Shown here: in pieces, positions 1 to 7,566 of the stretch
Numbering within the stretch: the stretch's first letter is position 1
Layout: every line of letters begins with the position of its first letter
From: DATEOR01 sp963766725
Lineage (GTDB): Bacteria; Actinomycetota; Thermoleophilia; Gaiellales; Gaiellaceae
Direction of reading: 5' to 3'
Assembly (NCBI GenBank): GCA_963766725.1
Contig: CAVYBK010000003.1
Coordinates: 1 to 64,000 of the forward strand
DNA length: 64,000 nt
Translations under genes and position numbers: made by a program
The notes under the pieces: model-generated
Told to the model about the DNA's origin: nothing
Databases searched by the model: none
What the model saw: the letters and a program-made list of their open reading frames with translations, nothing else

Positions 1-743
1 ATTCGATATGCCGCCGTTCCCCGTACGTCATCGATCGGAGACGCATCGCGGGCGACCAGATCCGGGAGCTCCCATACATTCCCAAGTCCAACTCGGACGA
101 GCCCCGGCTTCGGCCCCGCAGACCCGTACGAGACGCGAATCTCGTCCGCCTCGCGGTCGACCACCAGGCAGAGCGAGACGACCGCGATCACCATCGCGTT
201 CCGCGGTCCCACCTTCATGAACGTCTGCCGCATCTCGCGCGGCTCCAGGCGCACCGCGACGATCAGCTCGTCGGGAAGAAGCGCGTTCTGCTTCGGGCCC
301 GTCAGGAAGCGCGACACAGGAACCACGCGCACCCCCCGCGCAGCCGACGCGACCACCACCTCCGCCTCGTAGACGAGCAACGGCGGCAAGGCGTCGCCCG
401 CGGGCGAAGCGGTGCCCAGATTTCCGCCCAGCGTGCCGCGATTCCGGATCTGCGGCGAGCCCACCGTTCGCGACGCTTCCGCCAGAGCGGGCAGCACCGA
501 TGCGACCCCGTTCCCCATCGCCTCCGCGTACGTGAGGCCCGATCCGAGCCGAAGCGTGCCGTTGTCCCTCCCCCAGCCGCGCAGCTCGACGACCTCGTTC
601 AGGTTCAGGATCGTCTCGGGCCGGGAGCGGTCGAAGTTCAGTTCGACCATGACGTCGGTCCCGCCCTGGATCGGAACCGCGTCCTTTCGCTCGGCCTTCA
701 GCGCCAGCGCCTCGTCGAGCGTCTGCGGGGTGAGCACCTCCAC
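1..743 (-). CDS. FAD-binding subunit of a molybdenum hydroxylase (xanthine/CO dehydrogenase type), C-terminus cut by window edge
   Basis: Medium (FAD) subunit of the xanthine/CO dehydrogenase family, which passes electrons from the Mo/Fe-S subunits to FAD. The N-terminus reads MEVLTPQTLDEALAL; QGGTDVMVELNF and the glycine-rich RNRGTLGGNLGTASPAGD are the two FAD-diphosphate-binding segments, and the visible C-terminal part reads SPIDDVRGTAAYR, typical of the family's tail, so only a few residues are missing. GTG at 743 is chosen because an in-frame TAG lies four codons upstream and a -10-like TAGGCT sits 6 nt before it. With XdhC and urate genes nearby, a xanthine/purine dehydrogenase role is likely, but substrate is set by the Mo subunit, which is outside the window. 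Confidence 0.9.
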   Translation of the reverse strand, partial: MEVLTPQTLDEALALKAERKDAVPIQGGTDVMVELNFDRSRPETILNLNEVVELRGWGRDNGTLRLGSGLTYAEAMGNGVASVLPALAEASRTVGSPQIRNRGTLGGNLGTASPAGDALPPLLVYEAEVVVASAARGVRVVPVSRFLTGPKQNALLPDELIVAVRLEPREMRQTFMKVGPRNAMVIAVVSLCLVVDREADEIRVSYGSAGPKPGLVRVGLGNVWELPDLVARDASPIDDVRGTAAYR

Positions 744-749
744 GCGCCA

Positions 750-755
750 AGCCTA
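750..755 (-). promoter_or_regulatory. -10 element of a leaderless promoter for the FAD-subunit gene
   Basis: TAGGCT on the minus strand, 6 nt before the GTG at 743. No Shine-Dalgarno is present. Same TANNNT-N6-9-start arrangement as at least a dozen other operon-leading genes here. Confidence 0.5.
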
Positions 756-763
756 AGAGATCG

Positions 764-773
764 TGTCTCGAGA
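764..773. promoter_or_regulatory. perfect 10-bp palindrome upstream of the FAD-subunit gene
   Basis: GTCTCGAGAC lies 9 bp upstream of the predicted -10. The position would suit a regulator-binding site. No family can be assigned. Confidence 0.25.
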
Positions 774-922
774 CGGTTTCTCTCCAAGGTGAAGCGGGGC
801 GGTGAACCACCTAAAGCGGGATGGAATCAAGTGGCCTGCGCCCTCGATACTGCGAAGCGGCGGTAAGGCAGGTTCCGGTAGACGGCTCCGATGCGGCGGG
901 AGCTGGCTCCCGGAGAACGGAT

Positions 923-964
923 GGGGCGGAAACCCTTGCGGCGGTTTCCGCCCCACACTTTTTA
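923..964 (+). terminator. strong intrinsic terminator, U-tract on the plus strand
   Basis: A perfect 12-bp stem (arms 923-934 and 943-954, GGGGCGGAAACC and its complement) with an 8-nt loop is followed on the plus strand by ACACTTTTTA. On the minus strand the stem comes directly after the stop of the DsbA-type gene but lacks a U-tract. It may therefore stop that gene as well, or end an unannotated plus-strand transcript from the 744-922 gap, where I see no coding sequence. Confidence 0.75.
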
Positions 965-1576
965 GGGCTCGGAGCTCTCCCCCACCTGTTCGAGGGCGCG
1001 CTCGAAGATCTCGTGTGGCTGGGCGCCGAGCAGGAGCAGCCGGCCGTCGAGGACGAAGGCGGGAATGGCATTGATGCCTGCCTGCTGCGCCTGGGTCGTG
1101 GAGGCGTCCACACGACCGGCGTGGCGCCGGTCGGCGAGCGCGGCGGCGGCTTCCTCGCGGTCGAGCCCAGCTTCGGCCACGAGGTCGAGCAGCGTGTCCG
1201 TGTCGCCGATGTTCCTCGCTTCCGTCCAGTACGCGTGCATGAGCCGCGTGTGCACCTCGTCGTGGAGCCCCTTCTCGCGCGCGAGCTCCGTCAGCTCGAG
1301 CGCCTGCCGCGAATTCGGGACGACGTCAGGCGGAGGGTTGTAGGTGAGGCCCGCGGCCTCCACCATCTGGCGCGTCCGCTCGTGCACGTCCTCCGGATAG
1401 CGGCGGCGAAGCTCCTCCCGTGGGATTCCCTCGGGCGGGTACTCGGGATGAAGGTCGAACGGGAGCCATTCGACGGTCGCTCCGTGCTCCCGCTCGAGCC
1501 ACGCGGCCCGCTCCAGGGCCACCGAGCAGAACGGTCAGATGTAGTCGCTCCAGATCCAGACGGACAGCGGACTCAC
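962..1576 (-). CDS. FrnE/DsbA-family thiol-disulfide oxidoreductase, predicted selenoprotein (UxxC active site)
   Basis: Thioredoxin-fold oxidoreductase of the FrnE branch of DsbA. From GTG at 1576 the frame reads MSPLSVWIWSDYI, then UGA (1535-1537), then PFCSVALERAAW. The family has CPxC here, so the UGA replaces the first active-site Cys (residue 14) and Cys17 would be the resolving residue. The rest is continuous: a helical insertion, the cis-Pro motif GINAIPAF (about residues 149-174 of 204) and the FrnE-like tail LLLGAQPHEIFERAL. A hairpin 13-32 nt after the UGA fits a bacterial SECIS. The UGA followed by an intact frame is not the indel pattern seen in other genes here. The main alternative is a TGC-to-TGA error or a nonsense mutation. 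Conventional calling would start at 1522 and lose the active site. Confidence 0.8.
1503..1522 (-). other. candidate bacterial SECIS hairpin of the DsbA-type selenoprotein
   Basis: After the UGA, nt 13-19 (GTGGCCC) pair with nt 26-32 (GGGCCGC) through 7 bp with one G-U. The apical loop UGGAGC covers nt 20-25 and carries GG at 21-22. Bacterial SECIS elements lie just downstream of the UGA with a G-bearing apical loop about 16-37 nt away, so position and loop both fit. Confidence 0.65.
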
Positions 1577-1582
1577 CCTTTC

Positions 1583-1588
1583 ACGCTA
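1583..1588 (-). promoter_or_regulatory. -10 element of the DsbA-type selenoprotein gene
   Basis: TAGCGT, then 6 nt, then GTG at 1576. The GAAAGG directly against the GTG is too close to act as a ribosome-binding site, so a leaderless transcript is likelier. Confidence 0.45.
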
Positions 1589-1698
1589 CCCATCTATCAC
1601 CGGGTTGAGGGATAGGAGCGGGCGGCGGGCCAGAGATGATGAGAATTGAGCGTTTTTCGGACGGCGTAGCGGTCACGCCGATTGACCCAGGAGGTCGC

Positions 1699-2076
1699 GT
1701 GACCACGATCATCGAACGCACGCCTGCAACACGAGCGACGACCGTCAAGACCTCGCTCCTCTACCTCGCCTTCACGACCGCGTGGGTGTACGGGTTCGCC
1801 AACGGGCAGCACGACCTGCCCGGCATCGTCGTGCTGGCGTTCTTCCTGCTCCCGCTCGGCGTTCATTTCCTGCTCGGATTCGCACTGGCGAAGCAGGAGG
1901 CGTGCGCGCTCCTCGCCTACGCGCCCGTGCTGGCGCTCGTCGGGCCCGGGCTTGCGAGCTCGCTTTTCGTGCCGCTCGCGATGCTGGCGGTCTTCCCGGG
2001 CGCTCCCCTCGTCCTTCTCGGCATGTTCATCCGCCTGCGGATGGAGCCGCGGGAGGTCGAGGACCACTGGTTCTGA
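1699..2076 (+). CDS. small integral membrane protein of unknown function
   Basis: 125 residues with about four hydrophobic stretches: SLLYLAFTTAWVYGFA, PGIVVLAFFLLPLGVHFLL, the segment around YAPVLALVGPGLASSL, and LAMLAVFPGAPLVLLGMFI. The tail is charged (RMEPREVEDHWF). GTG at 1699 is chosen over ATGs at 1636 and 1639 because AGGAGG ends 4 nt before it, a strong Shine-Dalgarno. I do not recognise the family. It converges on xdhC with 5 bp between the stops. Confidence 0.65.
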   Translation: MTTIIERTPATRATTVKTSLLYLAFTTAWVYGFANGQHDLPGIVVLAFFLLPLGVHFLLGFALAKQEACALLAYAPVLALVGPGLASSLFVPLAMLAVFPGAPLVLLGMFIRLRMEPREVEDHWF

Positions 2077-2081
2077 TCTGA

Positions 2082-3009
2082 TCAGGTCTTCCCGCGCCGC
2101 ACGGACACGATCTCGGCCGCGACCGCCACGGCGACCTCGGCCGGCGTGCGTGAGCCGATGTCGAGCCCGATCGGCGCCCTGATCCGCGCCAGGTCCTCGT
2201 CCCCGACGCCTTCCTCGCGGAGCGCGGCCGCGCGGGCCTCGGTCGTCCGCCTGCTCCCCATCGCGCCGATGTAGCCGGCGGGCGAGGCGAGCGCCGCCTT
2301 CAGCGCGGGCACGTCGAGCTTGCGGTCGTGCGTGAGGACGCAGATCGCCGTCCGCTCGTCCAGGGGTGCGTCGCGCAGGACCTCGTCGGGCCAGCCGACG
2401 ACGAGCTCGTCGGCCTGCGGGATGCGCTCGGGAGTGACGAAGCGCGCCCGCGCGTCGGACACGGTCACGTGGTAGCCGAGCATCCGCCCCGCCTCGGCGA
2501 GGGCCGCCGCGTGGGCGACCGCGCCGAAGACGTACATCCGCGGCCGCGGCAGGAGCGGAAGGTGGAAGACGTCGCCCGCGAGCTCCGGCTCCGCCCTTTC
2601 CCCGCCGGCGACGACGCGCGCCTCGCCCGAGGCGCCGACCTCGAGCTCGACAGCCCGCTCCTCGGCGACCGCTGCGGCAAGCTCGCGCACGACCTCGAAG
2701 TCGACCGGGCCGATGAGGATCCGCACGGTGCCGCCGCACGGGAGGCCGACCTCGAAAGCGGTCTCGTCCTCGATCCCGTACTCGACGAGGCGGGCGGGGC
2801 CGCCGGCGAGCACCGCCTGGGCCTCCTCGACGACCGCGGGCTCGACGCACCCTCCCGTGACCGAGCCCGCGACGTCGCCGCGCTCGTTCACCGCCAGGGC
2901 CGCTCCGGGCTCGCGCGGCGTGGAGCGCTCCGTCTCGACGACGATCGCCCAGGCCGCCCGCAGGCCCTCCTCGTCCCAGGCCGCGCAGCGTTTCGAGGAT
3001 GTCTCTCAT
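2082..3009 (-). CDS. xdhC: XdhC/CoxI-family molybdenum-cofactor chaperone, one frameshift
   Basis: XdhC proteins bind the molybdenum cofactor, protect it during sulfuration and load it into xanthine dehydrogenase-type enzymes. Visible features are REPGAALAV and the Cys motif GSVTGGCVEPAVVEEA, then the Rossmann-like part with YVFGAVAHAAALAEAG, LTHDRKLDVPAL, and YIGAMGSRRT, and the family-typical IGLDIGSRTPAEVAVAVAAEI. ATG at 3009 overlaps the antiporter stop as ATGA and gives MRDILETLR. The frame then changes near 2981 before AWDEEGLRAAWAIVVETE. Dropping one G from GCGCGGCC restores it. I read this as a probable sequence error. It supports the idea that the FAD subunit belongs to a xanthine dehydrogenase. 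Confidence 0.85.
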
Positions 3010-4058
3010 TCGTAGAAGGTAAGCACGGCGAGGATCACGTAGAAGCCGACGAGCGCGAGCCCCTCGAAGGGCGCAGCTTCACCGTCCTGCGTGGTCTGCC
3101 AGACGGAGATGGCCATCAGGAACAGCGCGGCGATGTAGACCGTCGGAAGCACGAACGTCAGCCGCGTCTCGAGGAAGAGCGAGAGCAGGACGAGCAGCGG
3201 GAAGAGGAAGACGGCGATCTGGGCGACCGAGTTCTTCACGACCGAGATCGCGAGGTCGCTCTGGCCCTTGTGTGCGAGGACGACGCCGACGACGTTCTCC
3301 ACCGCGTTCCCCGCGATGCCCACGATCACGAGTCCGGTGAACTCCTCCGAGATCCCCAGCGACTCGATCGCCGGACCGAGGGACCCGACGAACCAGTCCG
3401 AGACGAACGCCGCCGCAACGCCTGCGACCGCGAGCAGGCCGACCGAAAGCCTGAGCGGGACGCGCGGAGTCACCGGCTTCCCGCCCTCCGCGTCCCTGAG
3501 GTAGAAGAAGAGCCAGACGCCGTAGACGGCGAGGAGCACAACGGCTCCGATGGCTGAGATCTCCACCTGGTGCTGGCTCGCCCGGTCGCCCGCCTGGTCC
3601 GAGAATCCGAGCAGCGAGATGATGAAGACGGCGAGGAGAAGCAGCGTCGCCGTGTCGTTGGGCAGCTTGCGACCGAAGCGCATGACCCCGCCCGCGGCTC
3701 GCGCGCCGGCGAGGATCACGAGGCCGAGGACGAGCAGGGCGTTCGCGAAGATCGATCCGAGGATCGAGTACTGCGCCACGACAAGCTCGCCGGCCGAGAG
3801 CGCGAAGAGGACGACGAAGAGCTCCGGCAGGTTCCCGAGCGTCGACTGCAGCACTCCCGTCAGCGCAGGCCCGAACCGCTCCCCGACCGCCTCCGTCGAG
3901 AACGAGACCACCCAGGCGACGCCGGCCAGCGCGAGCGCCGCCACGACGAATACTGCGACATCGGAACCGCCCCCGTACTCGAGCGCGGCGGTCGCCGCTA
4001 CGACGAGGCCAACGACGCCGAGCAGCACGCGCTCGCGTGTGGTCAGGCACGCCAGCAT
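3006..4058 (-). CDS. Ca2+/H+ antiporter, CaCA superfamily (CAX/ChaA type)
   Basis: Polytopic membrane exchanger, 350 residues and about 11 hydrophobic segments, expected to export Ca2+ against H+. The two alpha-repeats that form the ion path are visible: GNLPELFVVLFALSAGE (from residue 75) and GNAVENVVGVVLAHKGQSDLA (from residue 250), each with the key Asn and Glu. A hydrophilic loop (FYLRDAEGGKPVTPRV) separates the halves. ATG at 4058 has AAGGA 7 nt upstream. Its stop overlaps the xdhC start by 4 bp, so the two are probably cotranscribed, though I see no functional link. Exact cation specificity cannot be read from sequence. Confidence 0.9.
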   Translation of the reverse strand: MLACLTTRERVLLGVVGLVVAATAALEYGGGSDVAVFVVAALALAGVAWVVSFSTEAVGERFGPALTGVLQSTLGNLPELFVVLFALSAGELVVAQYSILGSIFANALLVLGLVILAGARAAGGVMRFGRKLPNDTATLLLLAVFIISLLGFSDQAGDRASQHQVEISAIGAVVLLAVYGVWLFFYLRDAEGGKPVTPRVPLRLSVGLLAVAGVAAAFVSDWFVGSLGPAIESLGISEEFTGLVIVGIAGNAVENVVGVVLAHKGQSDLAISVVKNSVAQIAVFLFPLLVLLSLFLETRLTFVLPTVYIAALFLMAISVWQTTQDGEAAPFEGLALVGFYVILAVLTFYE

Positions 4059-4060
4059 GA

Positions 4061-4070
4061 AAGGATCCTT
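4061..4070. promoter_or_regulatory. palindromic ribosome-binding site shared by two divergent genes
   Basis: AAGGATCCTT reads AAGGA on both strands. Each copy is 7 nt from a start codon: ATG at 4058 on the minus strand and ATG at 4073 on the plus strand. The only DNA between the two starts is 14 bp, so both promoters must lie within coding sequence. Confidence 0.6.
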
Positions 4071-4072
4071 AC

Positions 4073-5404
4073 ATGCGGACCCTGTTCGCGAACGCCTACG
4101 TCGTCACGATGGACGACGCCGGCACCGAGCTCTCCAACGGCTGGATCCTGGTCGACGACGGCTTCGTCGTCGAGGTCGGCGAGGGCAATCCGCCGCACGC
4201 GGAGGCCTTCGAGAACCTCGGCGGCGCACTGATCACGCCCGGCCTCGTCAACACGCACCACCACCTCTACCAGACCCTCACGCGGACGAGGGCGCAGCAG
4301 GCCGACCTCTTCAGCTGGCTCCGCGAGCTCTATCCGCTCTGGAGCCGGGTCGACCGCGATGCCGAGTACGCCGCCGCCCGCACCGGTCTCGCCACGCTGG
4401 CCCTCGGCGGCTGCACGACCGCTTTCGACCACCACTACGTCTTCCCGCGCGGCCAGAAGGGGCTCGTCGAGGCGGAGATCCAGGCTGCGCGCGAGCTCGG
4501 CGTCCGGCTCGTCGCCTCGCGCGGCTCGATGGACGTGGGCGAGTCCGACGGCGGCCTGCCGCCGGACGACCTCGTCGAGGACGCCGACGAGGTGCTCGCC
4601 GACACGGAAGGCCTTTTCGCCCTCCACGAGCCCGGACCAGGCGCGTGGACGCAGATCGTCGTCGCGCCCTGCTCCCCGTTCTCGGTCTCGAAGCGGCTGA
4701 TGCGTGAGTCCGCCGAGCTCGCGCGGCGGCTCGGGCTGCGCCTTCACACCCACCTCGCCGAGACCGTCGAGGAGGAGGAGTACTGCCAGGGCCTCTTCGG
4801 CTGCCGCCCGGTCGAGTACCTCGAGCAGGTGGGCTGGCTCGAGGACGACGTCTGGTGCGCGCACTGCGTCCACCTCTCCGGAGAGGACGTGAGCCGCTTC
4901 GGCTCGGCGGGAACCGGTGTCGCGCACTGCCCCACCTCCAACATGCGCCTCGGCGCGGGCATCGCCCCCGTCGCGGAGATGCGGCAGGCGTCGGTGCCGG
5001 TCGGACTGGGGGTCGACGGATCGGCGTCGAACGAGCGCGGCGATCTCCTCCACGAGGTCAAGCAGGCGCTCCTCGTCGCCCGTGCGCGGGGAGGCCCGGA
5101 CGCGATGACGGCCCGCGACGCCCTTCGGATCGGCACGCGCGGCGGCGCCCAGGTGCTCGGGCGCACCGACATCGGCTCGCTCGAGCCGGGCAAGTGCGCG
5201 GACTTCGCGGTCTGGCGGACGGATCGCCTCGAGTTCGCGGGGGCCGACGACCCGGTCGCCGGGCTCGTCCTTTCCGCGCCCCACCGCGTCGATCGCCTCT
5301 ACGTCGGCGGCGAGGCGGTCGTCCGCGAGGGGCACCTCACGCACGCCGAGGAGCAGGAGATCGCCGCCGAGCACCGCCTGCAAGCGCAAAGATTCCTCAC
5401 GTGA
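4073..5404 (+). CDS. amidohydrolase, probable 8-oxoguanine deaminase
   Basis: 443-residue member of the Zn/Fe-dependent cytosine/guanine deaminase (ATZ/TRZ) group. Metal ligands and catalytic residues are in place: NTHHHLYQTLTR (near residue 62), HTHLAET (near 224), HCVHLSGED, and GVDGSASNERGD with the catalytic Asp. It heads an operon with HIU hydrolase, OHCU decarboxylase and uricase. 8-Oxoguanine deaminase makes urate in one step, exactly the substrate of the genes that follow. Guanine deaminase or another aminohydrolase of the family is the alternative. The next gene starts inside its stop codon (GTGA overlap). Confidence 0.8.
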   Translation: MRTLFANAYVVTMDDAGTELSNGWILVDDGFVVEVGEGNPPHAEAFENLGGALITPGLVNTHHHLYQTLTRTRAQQADLFSWLRELYPLWSRVDRDAEYAAARTGLATLALGGCTTAFDHHYVFPRGQKGLVEAEIQAARELGVRLVASRGSMDVGESDGGLPPDDLVEDADEVLADTEGLFALHEPGPGAWTQIVVAPCSPFSVSKRLMRESAELARRLGLRLHTHLAETVEEEEYCQGLFGCRPVEYLEQVGWLEDDVWCAHCVHLSGEDVSRFGSAGTGVAHCPTSNMRLGAGIAPVAEMRQASVPVGLGVDGSASNERGDLLHEVKQALLVARARGGPDAMTARDALRIGTRGGAQVLGRTDIGSLEPGKCADFAVWRTDRLEFAGADDPVAGLVLSAPHRVDRLYVGGEAVVREGHLTHAEEQEIAAEHRLQAQRFLT

Positions 5405-5694
5405 GCGCCTCCCTCTCCACCCACGTCCTCGACACCGGCCGCGGGCAGCCGGCCAGCGGCGTCCTCGTCGAGCTCTTCCAGGGCGCCGAGCTCGTGGCCA
5501 CCGGCGTCACCGGCAGCGACGGACGCATCGGCGACCTCGCCGACGAGCTCGACCCCGGCTCCTACCGCCTCGTCTTCCATCCGGAAACCGACTTCTTCGC
5601 CCGCGTCGAGCTCGAGGTCGCCCTCGCCGACGGCCATTTCCACGTCCCGCTCCTCGTCTCCCCCTACTCGTGCACGACTTACCGCGGCAGCTGA
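5401..5694 (+). CDS. uraH: 5-hydroxyisourate hydrolase (transthyretin-like)
   Basis: Second step after uricase: opens 5-hydroxyisourate to OHCU. At 97 residues it is a normal short bacterial transthyretin-like protein. Signatures are the N-terminal LSTHVLDTGRGQPASGV, the central HPETDFFARV, FHVPLLVSPYSCTTY, and the C-terminal YRGS tetrapeptide that marks HIU hydrolases from true transthyretins. GTG at 5401 overlaps the deaminase stop by 4 bp. The next gene starts 25 bp before its end, so translation is probably coupled. Confidence 0.92.
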   Translation: MSASLSTHVLDTGRGQPASGVLVELFQGAELVATGVTGSDGRIGDLADELDPGSYRLVFHPETDFFARVELEVALADGHFHVPLLVSPYSCTTYRGS

Positions 5695-6110
5695 GCGAGA
5701 ACGAGCTCGCCGAGCTCTTCGAGGGCCACACGCGCCTCGTGGCGCAGCTGGCCCAGCTCGAGGATCCCCTCGGCCAGGCGCGCAAGGTGCTCGCCGACGC
5801 GCCCGAGGACGAGCAGATCGAGGCGCTGGGGACGCATCCGCGCATCGGCCAGCGCGTGAACATCTCCGAGCAGGCCGCGCTCGAGCAGGGCTCCGACGAG
5901 GATCCTGTGCTCCTCGCCGCCCTCGCGAAGCTGAACAAGACCTACGAGCAGAAGTACGGCTTTCGCTTCGTCGTCTTCGTGGACGGGCGGCCGCGGGCCG
6001 AGATCCTCTCCGTCCTCCGCCAGCGCCTGCAGCACTCCCGCGACGAGGAGCTCGCGGCAGGCCTCGACGACCTCGTCGCAATCGCACTGGACCGATGGCG
6101 AAAGCGGTAG
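5670..6110 (+). CDS. uraD: OHCU decarboxylase (urate pathway)
   Basis: Third step of urate oxidation, decarboxylating OHCU to S-allantoin. The 146-residue protein is all-helical, with the family motifs GTHPRIGQ (catalytic His; 51-58), LAALNK-like LLAALAKLNKTYEQKYGFRFVVF, and a late RQRLQHSRDEEL helix. GTG at 5670 lies inside the HIU hydrolase gene and fits the usual N-terminus, in which a short helix precedes LFEGHTRLV. A 16-bp overlap leads into uricase. Confidence 0.88.
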   Translation: MHDLPRQLSENELAELFEGHTRLVAQLAQLEDPLGQARKVLADAPEDEQIEALGTHPRIGQRVNISEQAALEQGSDEDPVLLAALAKLNKTYEQKYGFRFVVFVDGRPRAEILSVLRQRLQHSRDEELAAGLDDLVAIALDRWRKR

Positions 6111-6889
6111 CCCACTCCTACGGGAAGGATGCGATCTCGGTCTACCGGATCGCGGGCGACAGCCTGTTCGCGTGCGAGGCGCGGGTGATCGTGCGCGGCG
6201 ATGCCTTCGAGACCTCCTACACCGAGGGCGACAACTCCATGGTCGTGGCCACGGACTCGATGAAGAACTTCGTGCACGCGATGGGACTCGAGTACGAGGG
6301 CGACACGCTCGAGGGCTTCGTCGAGCTCGTCGGAAGCCGCCTGCTCGCCCGCTACGACCACATGGAGGGCGTGCAGGTCTTCGCGAAGCAGGTGCCGTTC
6401 GAGCACGTGCGCGGCAACGTCATGCGCCGCCGCTACGACGACTTCGCCGTCGCCGAGCTCGACCTCGACCGCTCGGGCGTCGTCTCGGCGCGCTCCGGCT
6501 GGCACGGTCTCCACCTGATCAAGCTGACGGGAAGCTCGTTCGCCGGCTTCGTCCGGGACGAGTACACGACGCTGCCGGAGGCCCATGACCGTCCGCTCTT
6601 CGTCCACATGAACGTCGGCTGGACGAACGCCGACCTGAGCCGCTGCGCGCCGTGCGAGGACGTCCGCGACCTCGCCGTCTCGACGTTCTGCGACATCCGC
6701 TCGGCGTCCATTCAGGAGCTCGTCTACCAGATCGGCGTGCGCGTGCTGGAGAGCTTCGAGCAGATCGCCGCGGTCGACTTCTACGCCGAGAACCGGCTCT
6801 GGGACAGCGCGCAGACCGGCGACGGCGCGGCCGTCTACACCGACGCCCGCCCGCCCTTCGGCGTCATCACGCTGACGCTCGAGCGGTGA
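6095..6889 (+). CDS. pucL: urate oxidase (uricase), cofactor-free
   Basis: Converts urate and O2 to 5-hydroxyisourate in two tunnelling-fold repeats. 264 residues, near the normal size. Recognisable parts are VAHSYGKDAISVYRIAG at the start, the FETSYTEGDNSMVVATDSMKN segment holding the active-site Thr, the KLTGSSFAGFVRDEYTTLPE segment, and the second-half VQELVY-like IQELVYQIG with DFYAENRLWD. With its two upstream neighbours it completes urate to S-allantoin. No allantoinase is seen here, though the hydantoinase at 14.4 kb is in the same superfamily. Confidence 0.93.
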   Translation: MAKAVAHSYGKDAISVYRIAGDSLFACEARVIVRGDAFETSYTEGDNSMVVATDSMKNFVHAMGLEYEGDTLEGFVELVGSRLLARYDHMEGVQVFAKQVPFEHVRGNVMRRRYDDFAVAELDLDRSGVVSARSGWHGLHLIKLTGSSFAGFVRDEYTTLPEAHDRPLFVHMNVGWTNADLSRCAPCEDVRDLAVSTFCDIRSASIQELVYQIGVRVLESFEQIAAVDFYAENRLWDSAQTGDGAAVYTDARPPFGVITLTLER

Positions 6890-7566
6890 TCATCCCGGCC
6901 CGCTTCAACGGGCCTCCGGGCTCTGCGAACGGCGGCTACGCCTGCGGGCTCTTCTCCGAGGCCCTCGGCGGCGGCTTCGAGATCACGCTCCTCCACCCGC
7001 CGCCGCTCGACACGCAGCTCGACATCGCAGGGGACGAGCTCCGCCACGGCGACGTGGTCATCGCGCGGGCGCGGCGTGCGGCCCACTCCGACGCAGACGT
7101 GCCGGAGCCGGTGGGGATCGGAGAGGCCGAGGAGGCATCGAAGCGCTACCCCGGCTTCGAGCACCACGCCTATCCGACCTGCTTCACGTGCGGGCCGGAG
7201 CGGGACGACGGGCTCGGCATCTTCGCCGGGCCGGTGGCAGGACGGGAGGGCGTCGTCGCCGCGACGTGGACGCCGAAGCCAGATGTCCGCGCGGAGATCG
7301 TCTGGGCGGCGCTCGACTGCCCATCGGGCTGGGCGGTTGACGACTTCCAGCGCGAAGGCGTTCTCCTCGGCCGCATGGCGGCCTCGATCCACGCGCGGCC
7401 CGAGCCGGGCGAGGCCCACGCCGTCATCGGCTGGCGGATCGGCGAAGAGGGGCGCAAGCGGTTCGCCGGCTCAGCCCTCTACACGGCGACCGGAGACCTC
7501 GTCGCCCACTCGCGCTCGACCTGGATCGTGTCCGCTACGGAAACAGATCCCGCTCCGGAGGCATGA
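6886..7566 (+). CDS. hotdog-fold thioesterase-like protein
   Basis: 226 residues beginning at GTG 6886, which overlaps the uricase stop by 4 bp. The N-terminal FNGPPGSANGGYACGLFSEAL and the central WAALDCPSGWAV helix resemble double-hotdog acyl-CoA thioesterase-like proteins. YPTCFTCGPERDDGLGIF, with two Cys, is a recurring motif of this uncharacterised group. No role in urate breakdown is known to me, and it may only share the transcript. Its last 32 bp overlap the 3' end of cofE on the opposite strand. Confidence 0.6.
   Translation: MIIPARFNGPPGSANGGYACGLFSEALGGGFEITLLHPPPLDTQLDIAGDELRHGDVVIARARRAAHSDADVPEPVGIGEAEEASKRYPGFEHHAYPTCFTCGPERDDGLGIFAGPVAGREGVVAATWTPKPDVRAEIVWAALDCPSGWAVDDFQREGVLLGRMAASIHARPEPGEAHAVIGWRIGEEGRKRFAGSALYTATGDLVAHSRSTWIVSATETDPAPEA

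Noticed and set aside
28..810. Long minus-strand frame covering the left end
   Set aside because: Arg/Gly-rich out-of-frame shadow of the FAD-subunit gene. The correct minus frame gives clear family motifs and runs off the edge.
774..922. Riboswitch (molybdenum cofactor, cobalamin or purine) upstream of the FAD-subunit gene
   Set aside because: I looked for their conserved cores on both strands and found none. Kept only as a possible small RNA.
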